Assembly (NCBI GenBank): GCA_963971285.1
Contig: OZ020244.1
Location: 18,166,001-18,230,000 of the forward strand
Length of the DNA stretch: 64,000 bases
From: Astropecten irregularis
Lineage: Eukaryota > Echinodermata > Asteroidea > Paxillosida > Astropectinidae
Reading direction: 5' to 3'
Made by a program: the position numbers and the translations under genes. Positions 49,641 through 61,800 of the stretch are shown here, piece after piece (the first letter of the stretch is position 1; the number at the start of each line of letters is the position of its first letter). The notes beneath the pieces were generated by a model that was given only the letters and a program-made list of their open reading frames with translations, was not told where the DNA came from and made no database searches.

Positions 49641-50038
49641 TCAGTTTCTCTTGTGGTTTTGTGGGATGACAGTTGTCAGTTTCAGTAACCCGCAATGGGA
49701 TTAATACAGAGTTTGCAGAGGGCCTATACAAACAGAATGACTTTTCAGTACATTTTGTTTCAGTTTTTTTTTTTCGATAGTTCACCATTTTGTGATTTTA
49801 TGGTCAATATGTGGCAGATGGTCACAGAAAGTGAAACAATATAGCAGTAATTTATACTTCGGACTATTTCAAGTAAGAGAGAATAATTCTAAATTAGACA
49901 AAATATAACTCAGGCAGATAGAAAAATAAAGATGAAGAAAACGGAAGATGACCCAAGCTCAAACTACATGTATTAACGACTGTATAGAGATCGACCGAAG
50001 TTGTCTGACTATGGTCCCCTGCAGCAGATGAAAGAGAC

Positions 50039-50391
50039 TTAGTAACTTCATACATACCGAAACAGAAACGTTCAAAGATTTACCTATAACATACAGGGTA
50101 TAAAGATGGTAGAAACATTAAAATTGGTCTACCAGCCTTAAATGTTGAATTTCTCCAGACAAAGAGTACAACCAAAGACCAAAAACAGTTTTGATGTCGG
50201 GCTGGGATAAAAACTCCCGTGAACAGGTTTGAAAATACCATGAGCATTTTTCACAGTTTCCTCAAAAAGAGGGCACCGTATAGGACTGGAAATTTCACAG
50301 ATGTCTGTTACTGTATCTTCCTTGATTTTGTGCTCATGAATCTGCATCTCGTTGACAAAACCAAACTATGAACTATGAAGTTACCTTTAAT
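50039..50391. mobile_element. MITE with AGGTAATATCATACTTTGG ends
   Basis: Diverged copy with ends TAGTAACTTCATACATACCG and ACTATGAAGTTACCTTTAA. Confidence 0.72.
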
Positions 50392-51401
50392 ACCCCTTGC
50401 AGATTTTCTGTTCGCATACTTCCAAGCAGCACCCTGATCAATTCCTTTCACATAACCATTTTCATAAAAACAACTTTTGAATGTACATGTATTTATAACT
50501 CTCCTTTTATCTAGTGTACTTTTTTTTTGTTAACAATCGCATGTAATATTCAACATTACAAAAAGAATTTGTACATAAAATGGTAAAATCCTAATTTACA
50601 AAAAGAACAAGAATATATTTATTTCATATCGAAGCAATAAATTATATCTGTAAAACTATGTACAAAATAATGTATTTCTGTATTGTTTTAATTTCAACCA
50701 AATAAAATGTACACATATTGGTTTCTGGTCATGTCATACCAGCCCAATGCTGAAAGTGTTGTGTGTACTGATAAGCGTGCTATTTAATTTTTCAGATTAA
50801 TTTCGCAGAGAGATCAGCATCTTTAGAGTATCTCTGCCTGGCTGTGTGTATAAGTGGACACTGTAGCGGCCCGAGTCCAAGGCCGATAACTGGTACTGCA
50901 AGTTCAATGTGTAAAATTAACAAAAGGGAGACTTTGGAAATGCTAGCTGCTGCAAACAGAATGCTACCTCGTGCAAGTTCTGTTTGTGTGCAAGTTGTTC
51001 CATGTCTGCGAGCAACAAGTGAGAGTGCTCAACGGAAAATGTAGATCTGTGCTGGGTTTCACCAAACAATATGGGCCCGTTTGTTTGAGGCACAGGATCC
51101 CCGATTTGCGGATCCACGTCCTATGCAGGGAACGCAAAAATGGGATCCGGATAAGTAGAATCCATGATCCTCTGCATTAAACAAAAAGGCCCTAAGATAA
51201 ATCTTAAGATGAGTTGCCAATATCACCATAGTTATTTGTATTGTGATATCACACTTTGCTGATTGATTCACATTTAAGATTAATCTTTGTGTTTCGTGAA
51301 ATCAACACACTGAAGTCTCAGCATTGGGATCTGTTTATGACATCAGAATAGAAAATCTCTAAGAATTGTAAAGGCATGTAGACTATTCACAGGGAAAACA
51401 T

Positions 51402-51425
51402 GCACACACACACACACACACACAC
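51402..51425. repeat. CA dinucleotide microsatellite
   Basis: About 12 CA units followed by TATA/CATA variants. Simple repeat. Confidence 0.9.
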
Positions 51426-51522
51426 ATATATACATACATATATACATATTGCTCTTGATCAATTTGGACTATTATTCTACTGTTCATGTGACAAAATAAC
51501 ATGAAGCAGTGTATACAATACA

Positions 51523-51622
51523 GGCGATTCCAAATAGTGCGCCACCAAAATTTTGCAGCTAGGTTGACAAATTCTGTGAATTTGTGTTGCAAACTGTTGG
51601 TGGCGCACTATTTGGAATCGCC
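51523..51622. mobile_element. 100-bp MITE with exact 26-bp inverted arms
   Basis: GGCGATTCCAAATAGTGCGC.. (51523-51548) is the exact reverse complement of 51597-51622. Intergenic, downstream of CCDC66. Confidence 0.85.
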
Positions 51623-51778
51623 CGAATTCACTTAACCGGAAACCTGCACTGAGATATCTAAAAAAGAAGAAAATTACCACTTAAACTGACCTTATTAATG
51701 GTCTCATAAGGGCACCATATTGACTGCAATTATTAAGAAGTCCGGTGAATGTCCTTTTAATGATACAAATTAAGATGC

Positions 51779-51996
51779 CCTTACGAAATGAGACTTTAGG
51801 CTAGGTTTGGGATTTATTTTGCTACCTCCATTTTGTGTCTTAAATTAAATGAAGGGCTTGGGATGCACGGCGAAGATGAAGCCTTTCTTCGGCTACGTCA
51901 TGTGGCCCAATCCCTTTATTTCGTTTGTGAGCCTCAAATGGTGGTACCAAAATAAGCTCCAAGCTTAGCCTCAAAGCCTGATTTCTTAAGGTCTTC
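51779..51996. mobile_element. MITE, TTTCGTAAAGGCCC family
   Basis: GCCCTTACGAAATGAGACTT at the left and GCCTGATTTCTTAAGG at the right. It ends about 15 bp from the CCDC66-derived 119-bp array. Confidence 0.75.
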
Positions 51997-52010
51997 TTGA
52001 CCCGTGATAG

Positions 52011-52844
52011 GGTTGATGTAGGTATCTACATCATGACAGGGCTGTTCAGTCCGATCTCCATCTCACGTTGCTTCATGATCAGACCCTGTCTCAGGTGGGA
52101 TAGCTGCTGCAGGATCCTCTCCTGTCTCTGGTTGATGTAGGCATCTACATCATGACGGGGCTGTTTAGTCCGATCTCCATCTCACGCTGCTTCATGATCA
52201 GACCCTGTCTCAGGTGGGATAGCTGCTGCAGGATCCTCTCCTGTCTCTGGTTGATGTAGGTATCTACATCATGACGGGGCTGTTCAGTCCGATCTCCATC
52301 TCACGTTGCTTCATGATCAGACCCTGTCTCAGGTGGGACAGTTGCTGCAGGATCCTCTCCTGTCTCTGGTTGATGTAGGTATCTACATCATGACGGGGCT
52401 GTTTAGTCCGATCTCCATCTCACGCTGCTTCATGATCAGACCCTGTCTCAGGTGGGACAGCTGCTGCAGGATCCTCTCCAGTCTCTGGTTGGTGTAGGCA
52501 TCTACATCATGACGGGGCTGTTCAGTCCGATCTCCATCTCACGTTGCTTCATGATCAGACCCTGTCTCAGGTGGGATAGCTGCTGCAGGATCCTCTCCAG
52601 TCTCTGGTTGGTGTAGGCATCTACATCATGACGGGGCTGTTCAGTCCGATCTCCATCTCACGTTGCTTCATGATCAGACCCTGTCTCAGGTGGGATAGCT
52701 GCTGCAGGATCCTCTCCAGTCTCTGGTTGGTGTAGGTATCTACATCAAGACAGGGCTGTTCAGTCCGATTTCCATCTCACGCTGCTTCATGATCAGACCC
52801 TGTCTCAGGTGCGATAGCTGCTGCAGGATCCTCTCCTGTCTCTG
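52011..52844 (-). repeat. Seven-copy 119-bp tandem array derived from the CCDC66 terminal exon
   Basis: A unit marked by TCTACATC starts at 52025, 52144, 52263, 52382, 52501, 52620 and 52739, always exactly 119 bp apart, with a few substitutions and no indels. The rightmost copy is the true coding end of CCDC66, covering codons from about QRQERI to the stop plus roughly 13 bp of 3' UTR. The other six lie downstream of the stop on the gene strand. 119 is not a multiple of three and each copy keeps the TAG, so the copies cannot be read as one longer protein. Confidence 0.95.
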
Positions 52845-55800
52845 CTCCGTATCCTTCAGTCGGTTTGGATTCAGCAAGGGGTCCTGGAGGTGCAAGAAGA
52901 AGATCAGTCAGGCATGCTGACAAGGGGATACAAGGGTCTTGGGCCACACACAAGTGGGGGCAAGAACAGATCACATTACACCCTAGTCACCAAAGTGACC
53001 AACAATGATAGGAGAGTATTGGGTTGAGGTTGGGGAAGATACTATGTCCCTATCTGGGCCTGCTTGGGTCAATTTCACGGCCCTGCTAAGCACAACAATT
53101 TCCTTACCATGAAATTTCTGTTTTTAATAAAAAGAAAACAGGATTAACAACCAAAGTCCTAGGTGTTGTGTATCACTTGTGCTTGTTCTTTGGCTGTTGT
53201 TCGCTGACCATGAATATCATAATGGAATTTTTAATGTTGGTTTGTTTTATTGAGCAAGAAATTTTGTGCTAAGCAATTTTTCTTTTTAGCTTGACAGCTC
53301 CATGAAATTGGCCCCTTGTTGTTTCTTGAGTTCCCAGAACCTTAAAACACTTTTTGTTTCATCAAAGTATTAAACATTTAATCCTGCATGTGGTTTTTGA
53401 GGAAATCCTTGGGGTAATATATGTTAATGAAAAATAGATACTACACTTCTGTGAGGAGGTTGCCCTAAATAGACAGGAGGTCAGAAATACAGAAATAAGG
53501 TCCTGGTTATCTTTAAGAGAGTCTTTTAAAGGACAGTGGCAGTTTGGTTTACTGTCTTCCATTGTCTGCGAGAGGTGAAACAAACATGAATGTTTTGCAT
53601 TGCATTTGCAATCTGACCCACCTTTTCAATTCTTGTGGGTATTCTGACAGATTCTTCTTTGATCTGTCTCTCGTAATCATCAGCGACGATTGTCTTGACT
53701 GGCTTCCTGTGTCGCTGCATCTGGCGAGATTCTGGAGTGACGGGCACGCTGTCCTCACTCATCAGGGGGTCGTCGGTTCGCAGGAATGGCACAAAGTCGC
53801 CATTCTTGAGAGGAGGCGAGTCTGGGAGACTGGCCTTGGCATCTCCCCATGGTTGCGACATGGCCCTGTCCTCGACAACCTCTTGGCCACCGCGGTGGAT
53901 CTCCCGGTGAGAGACTCGGCCCAGGTCGCTTCCGGCCCTGGGTCTGTTGGCTGTGGCAGCCGGTTGAGTCTGCTGTGCCTCCCGAACTGGTGACTTGGAC
54001 TTCTTTGTTTTGGCAAGCCTCGCTGGAGCGTTACGCTCCTGGTCCGCCAGGAGCTCAGCCGCCCTCTGTCGTCGCCTCTCCTCCCGTTTCCTCTTGCTGA
54101 CGGTCAGATCCTTGTCTGAATTCCGCTGGAGCTTCTTGGACTTGCCGCCGGCACCCCAGACTGGCTTCTCCACCTTCCTGCCGGCGATCCTGCCAGTGTA
54201 CTCCTGCTCTGATCCAGGGGATGAGGCCCGTGACGTTCGCTGAGTCCGTCTCGTTCCTTTGCCTCTGGCCCCCTGCTTGTCCTCCTGGACTGTTTTCAGT
54301 CGTCTCTCCTGGGCTTTGTCTGTTTGAGTCCTTCTAGTCTTCTCTTTTCTGCCGGTCTCCTCTTTGGCTGGTCTTCTGTCAGGTTTGTATTCAATGTGAG
54401 CGCTGGGCTCTCTCTCGAACTGTCCACCTTGAAGTGAGACGTCCTCATGAGGTGGGAAGTGAAATTCTGAAAGAGTAAAGAGAAAGCTACACTAGCTTCA
54501 AATCAACAACAAAAGAGACACAAGACAATTGATTTTGCGGTAACACCATGAGGCATATAACCTTATACTCCTTTTTTTGAGTTGTGTAGTTCTGGAAAGA
54601 GCCGGTTTAACTTGATGCTCCAGCCAGTGTGCTCTAGCTGTCTTCAGGAGAATACATACCCCACATAAAGGTCAAACTCTCTAAAGCCTTTGTGAGAAAG
54701 ACCGACGTACCTGTCTGCACTCCCTGGTCGTAAACGGGTGATGTGAATGCATCGACCATGACTGGACCCTCTAGCGCCTGACTACTGACGCGATCCATCA
54801 CCTGCTGGGGTATAGGCGCTACGGGTGAATGCTGCACAGGTTGCTGGACCCTGGGAGAGGCCTTGATGGCCGGCTGGGATTCAGGCTGGTGATGATGACG
54901 AGGGGAAACTTCTGGCTGATCTATAACGGAACGGTGGACAAAAAATGAAACTGTAAAACCAGCTATGGACCTGCACATAGTATTCAAACTATGGATAAAC
55001 CAATGTTGCACTGTTTTGTTAAGGCTGGATGTTCTGTACACAATAAATGTTACAGGCAAAGGCTGTCAGCGTAAGGAGTTCATTTCTATTTGCATCAAGG
55101 ACAAATACTAATACTATAACAAATACTATAACAAAGAATCATAAGGTGCGACTGCATTGTAATAATGATAATAATACGAATAACTTTTACTTATGTAGCG
55201 CATAATAATAAAACATTCTCTATGTACTTTTACATATTATTATCCCTGGTCATCGGGCCATAATTTACATTCCTGAAACAATCTCAACTCCATGGGGAGT
55301 ATACAGCCCTGGCTGACGTATTCAGCGCACAGAGGCTAATCAATCCACAAAGCCATCTCTACTCTCGCAGGTACCCATTTACACCTGGGTGAAGAGAAGC
55401 AATATGTGATAAAGCGTCTTGCCCAAGGACAAAGCAACACTAGCCCATGGCTGGATTCGAACCCACAATCTGTAGATTGACTACAAGACCTTGAGTTTGA
55501 CATGCCAGACCACTAGGCCACAGCACCCCACAATTGTATATAGGTCATATTAAAAGAATTGGCACAGTTTGATTGCTGAATATGGCGCCCTCCCAAGGTG
55601 ATGCACTAAGTAGATATCACTATTAATAGTAATCATATGATGTGACTCAATTAACTGGCTATGCCTTAGATCTATGCACAAGTCAATGGTAGTGGCTGTA
55701 GCCGATTCCCATTGGCACGTGTGTAATTTTAAGTCGTAGCCAGTTGATTGAAATCACAGTCTTACTGTCCCAGCTGCGTCTGAGGTTGGAGGTGTCGTGT

Positions 55801-58800
55801 CCCCTCTTGGCCAGATTATCTAGTCTCTTCATATGCTTCTGCTGTTGGGATTCCTGATATGCGACCTGCATGCTCTCTACTAAGGCTCTCTGTCGGGCTG
55901 CTTCTTGCTCCTAATCGTAGGAATCAACGTCAAAAAAATAATTTTGATAATATATAATCTGATATTAACAAAGTACTTCAAGCAAGATTTAGCATTTACA
56001 GCACAGAGATGCAACTGGCCAATGACAAAAAAGTCTGAAAATGACTGTCTGTTTTATAGCTAGCTAGTCATTTATGCGCTGCATGTAGATACACAGTACA
56101 ATCCAAGGCAGTGTTGCGGGAGGTTTGAAAATAAATTGTACATTTCAAAACATTTGATGGGGGAAAAATCGGAATGGGGGTACAAAAACAAATCAAATCT
56201 AAGGTTAAGATTAAAATCTGAAAAGTTGCACCTCCGATAGGAAGGTCAACGCGCCAGAATCATTACAAAAAGGTTTTCAGGTATTTTCCTTTCTAAATCT
56301 GGACCTGACCGTGTGAGAGCTGCTTAATCCCTTCTGCCTGAGTTTCTAAAGGATTATTTTAATAGACAACGGTTCACACAGAGGCCATCTGGCCAAGCCA
56401 CATGTGCAGGGAGCTCAAAGTAAACAATGCAGGCACAAAACAGTTGAATCACTCCAGGCATAGTTGATTTTTTAAGGATGATCTTGTTAGAATCAACCAT
56501 TCAGGCCTCCCTATTACCCTTGACCCTATACATTAGCTTATACCTCTTTCTTCTTCTTCTTCTCTTTGTCCACGTCAAACTGATGTTGCAGATTCGTCCT
56601 CTGCTGGGCAAGTCTTCTCTCCTCATCTGCTTCCTCCATGCGTCTCCGTTCATCAGCTTCTCGCTTCAGTCTCTGCTTCTCTTCAACCTGGGCTTTCACG
56701 GCAAGCTGACAAAAGAGACCAAGGATCAAAGCAACCATTCATTGCAAGAAACAACGCTATTAACCCATCTTCCTGTCCTTCACAATAAACACTTTCTCAG
56801 GCACCCTACTAATTGACCTTCCAGAAAGGTCGACAGCAGGGGTTCTAAAGAAATGTAGTCCAAGCTCCACTTTTCATATTTGTAATTGCTCTTGCTCCCC
56901 CAACCAGCATGGGATGGGGTCTTTTAATTCACATGGAGTGCAAATAGCCTTTCGCAAGTTAAAATTGAACGGGACCTGGTAGTGGTACACTGAATTATTT
57001 CACTGTACGTAAACATAAAAACCCGAATTCTCCAGACTAAAGACACTGTTGCTTTATCTCACATGATTCGGGGCAAGCTTTTGCTTAGTTACATAACATA
57101 CATCTTGCACCAATTCACTGTTCATAATGGATAAGAATGGCACACAGGAACCAGTCTATTCCAGAGATCAGGGATGTAAGTGACCAAAGTCATTTCCGGA
57201 AAATCACTGAAGGCCAATAAATTGCGCGATCGAGGTAAGAGACTTACGGCAGGGGTGCAGGCGCCCTTCGGTGTTTAGTATTTGTATCAATGGTTTTGTT
57301 ATCTTGTCCTTTGTTAATGTCTCGATCAAAAATATATCCTCCGGATTCCTCCCTTTATTTCTAACGTTCGAAGTCATTTTGACATGTCCGGTTGCTATTT
57401 CGATCGATGTAGGCCAATCTGTATGACACGTGTCCATGCCAGTCGGAGAGTGGCTTAGTACCCACATCCCAATGTATTCATTAATGTGACAAAAATTACA
57501 TGGAACCAGACTATTCAGTTTGATTGTCAACAGAGGGCGCTATCGGTAAGGTCTGTTTCCTGCCCTATTTAGCCCCATTTAAACATGTATACAAAACACG
57601 GAGCCAGACGATATGTTTTATTATTGTATTTTTACTCTCGAATAAACAAGGGCGGCACGCGGGCGCAGCGAATCATTGCAGCGCCATGAAAAACAACACT
57701 TTGTCATTTCCGGAAAATATTTTTTAATTAAGCCATTTCCGGAAATCCGGAAATTTCCGGAACTCTTTAATACATCCCCGAGAGATGGGTATTGCTATGA
57801 CAAAGCTTGCCCCGAATCATGATATATAGCGACAAATTCTTTAGTTTGGGAAATTCAAATTGGGGTGTTTAAGTGCAAGGAAAGTGGTCTGTGTGCCGTA
57901 TACTCGCAAAAGGCTCTATATTGAACACTTCTGTTTTAAAAGCCAACCTTCTCTAAGCTTAGCAATTTGTTTTTTCTTTCCCTGCTTTTAGCAGCTTTGT
58001 GTGAAAATTCAGCTGCTGGTTCTATACCCACCATGTGTTCCAAGTGCTTCAGTCTCTGGGCTTCTCTTCTTTCCATTTCAGCTGGATCCACAAGCAAATT
58101 ATGAGCTCGAATGTGCATTCTGAAAAACCAAACCAAAAGAAATTCAAAAATTGCTCTGTGTGTGTTCCTCCTGTTTGTCATCAATGAGCCTAAAGTGAAA
58201 CTTGTGAAAGGTGCACCGGTTGGTTGTATGGTTGTCAATTTAAGGCTTAAATGCAGTCTGGAATATAATTTTATAACCATTTGTGCAGAATTTTAAATCT
58301 CTGTTTTCTATCATTTTCCTGTGTATATGATGCCCGTCATAAAAATAATAATAACAATAATGGTGGATGCTTAGAAAGCGCACATTCTAACTTTAGATGC
58401 TCATGGCGGGTAAAACTATTGTCCCTGGTCATCGGGCTATATTTCATTTCTTAAACAATATCAACTCCCTAGAGAGTGTACAACTCTGGATGCTGCATGG
58501 AGCACAAAGACAAGTCAAGCACAAAGTCATCTCAACCCTCACAGGTACCCATTTTTACCTGGGTGAAGAGGAGCAATATGTTTCAAGGTCACAAGGTATA
58601 ATTTTTACAGATTTTATGAATTAAAATTCATTTTTTATGAAAGGTAAAATTTTTATAACAAAGGAGTGTTTGTTTTCTCGGACCTTCCTTCAGATCTGTT
58701 GGTTTCGCCTTCGACCTCCGACCCCGGCAGGGGAGCACTGCGAGGCTGCTCGACCTCATCCCGTCTGTCAGTTTGTCGTTCTGTTTGTGGTTCTGCTTGT

Positions 58801-61800
58801 CGCAGGATGGCCGTGTCATCCCGCGCCTGAGGCTGCTGGTTCCGGGCGGACAGCTGGGTCTGGGGAGGCTCTACGGGCTCTGCCCACTGCTGGTTCAGGT
58901 TGGAATCGTAGTCGCGCTGGCGCTGCTTGTCCTGCTCTCTGCGGGCTCGAGCCTCTGCACGTTGTCGGTCTGTTGGATTTCAACCAGTAAAGATTAGCAT
59001 CAATATTAAAGGTACTTATGATATTTTGGTAGCATGCCGGCACAGAAATCTTCACAGATTTACCTATTAAAAAACATACAGGGAATAAAGATGATGATGG
59101 TGGAAAGATACCGTTAAAATGTTTCTGCCTGTGTATTTATCCAGAAAAGAGTAAACCAATTGACTGTCACAAGTTGGTCCGGGGTTATAGTTTGCCAGCC
59201 GAGTAACTTTCATGGTGCACATGTAAATAAAACAACTTTGATCAAAAATCCTGTGAACAAATTTAAATATACCATGGGCGTTTTTTCAGTTTTCTCAAAA
59301 ATTTTCTTTGATTTTCTCGATATTTTTGCTCACGAATCTGCATTTCTTTGACAAAAACAAAAGTATGATATTACCTTTAACCTGTTAGTGCATGGTATGA
59401 TGCTTTGTTAACTGACAAAACATTCAGGTACAAAATGATGATAAGAATAAAATCAACATTTTCTAAGAATTTCTTATATATTTTGCTGAAACCTTGACGG
59501 CTTGACGTAAGATTTTTCCCTGATTGCCGTGTATTAGGCATTGTATATTCAGTAAACTTGGAGAACTCAATAGATATTTATAACTGCACCTTACGTAAAA
59601 CCTCAAGGAGCTCTACAACCATCACAACCACAAAATGAAGGTGATAAACAAAGGGAAAATTGTTGCAATAAATACCCAATTCCTGCAGCCAGTCCTGTTG
59701 CTGTCTTTTCTTGACTTGTGCATTGTGGTCATTCAGTCTTGACCCTGCTGACCCCTGCTGGGTGAAAGTAAGTATACACACAAAATAGTTAACAGAGGTC
59801 GGAGCACACACACAGTGTAGTGTTCTTTAGTGAATGATATTGGTGGTTCTGAAAAGCAGTTAAACTGGACGCTGCCAACAAATTACGAAACGGCTCTGTA
59901 ACAACAGAAACGAATCAAGTGACTCTTTGGAACAATGCATTCCATTCTGTCCATCACCAGGACAGTCAACAGAGAGCCAGTTGTGAGGGAATCGGGGCCC
60001 AATTTCATGGCATCCGTTACCATTACCAACAATTCTTCACTTACGGTAACAGACTTTATTTGCTTACGATTAGCGTATTTCACGGGAGTGTTTTCTTTTT
60101 GGTAACAGTAAGCAAGGAATTTCTGCATAATGCATATGACAGCACGTTAGCAGAAAATAATCACGAATAGCCAAGAAATTCTTCACTAACCAAAAACTCT
60201 TGCTTACAGATTCCATGAAATAGATTTCAAGCGTAGCAGAGCCCGTAAGCACAAAAATAGGCCGTAACGGATTCAGGAATCTACGGTTGCCGAGTGAAGT
60301 GTTAAGGAAATGCAGTGCAGACGTATGTACCTGCCCACCAATAAGAAAGGAGGATCGCATCGCTGCAGGTACGGAGCGCTGAGTGGCGATGACGCCCAGG
60401 CTTGACGGAGCAGCAGCATGGGGTGAGGTCTCCGGCGAAAAATTCTCTATGGACGTCCTGACGTCATCATACTGAAAGACACACAGAGAGAGAGGAAGTT
60501 GTTGGATTAGAGAATCGAAGCAGGGGTCAAGTTTCAGGAAGTGGAATGACATGGCAAGGTGGGTATCAGAGTATGGATTCGGGATTTATAAAGACGGGGC
60601 AAAGCAGCCATTGATGGGCTGAGCTATGGTGAGTGGAAGAAGCTCCTCCAAGCCAAGAACAAGATGTGCATGAAACCACATACTTCCTAGAAGGAGTACA
60701 CCAGGGGCTGATTTCACAAAACTTACGACGCGTCGCAAAGTTAAGACGCATCCTTTCTCTATTGACTCACCGCATAGATGCGATGCGTCGCAGAGCTTTA
60801 AGAAATCGACCCCTGATCACAAAATTTACTATTAAAAAGTTGAAGGAAGGGGAGGAACCAGTTGATAAGCAAACAAAAATGGATAGAAAAAAAAATCAAA
60901 AATACACCTGCTGGTACAATCTTTGATTATTAGTTACTGGAGTAAACAATTATATGAATGCAATAAATACCTTTGCGGTTCTTGAAGGTGCTGGCCTTCT
61001 CTCAAGCCGCTCTTGTGTACTCTCCTCACTGGGGACAGGACCTTTTTTGTGCATGGGCAGTTCACGGTTTCGTTTATCTTGTGCCGCTTGCTGCTGTTTT
61101 AGAGCTACCTGCTCATCTAGTTTTGTGAAAAAAAAAAGGGGGAAAAAACAATAATAAAATACAGGAATGGTTTTTGCTTGGCAAACATAAGCAATGAAAG
61201 AAGATAATGAAGAATCTTCATTATTGAAGATAGCATTAGTTTTACAAATAGAGACAGGTTAACGTCTGAAAGTGAACATTTGGGAGATATAGGGAATTAG
61301 GCCAAAAAAAAAAAATTGTTGTGTTGCCCTCAGCGACCGACCGTAAAATACCAAAACTTTGGGTCGTTTTTTTTTTTTTTTTCTCCGAGTCCGAGTATAA
61401 AAACTCACCATTTTTGACAGAAAATGTAAGATTTAGCAGTAAAAAAGCATGTCTCCTCAAAGCGACCCAAGACCGTTGATTTATAAGCCCTGGTGACCAT
61501 ACATCCTGTATTTATTCTTAAAATGTTTGAAAGTCGGCAACAAAAAAATAAAAAAATAAAAAAATAAAATCAACCGACCGACCCAAAATTTTACTTTTTT
61601 CACTTGAGGGCAACACAACAATTTTCTTTTTGGCCTTTATAGGGAGAAATTTTGATGTGATATTTCCCTAAGGTATCAGCTTACTTTTGAAGACATTCAT
61701 TTTAATAGAAGAAAGAGAATGCTCTCAATATGGGGCCTGTTTGTTTCAGGAACACAATCAGTGATCCGGAGCTCAAAAGCTGCTCTGGATCGCTTTTCTG

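Noticed and set aside
53544-53993. Plus-strand open frame of 149 codons
   Set aside because: Antisense shadow of the large CCDC66 exon (54466-53622).
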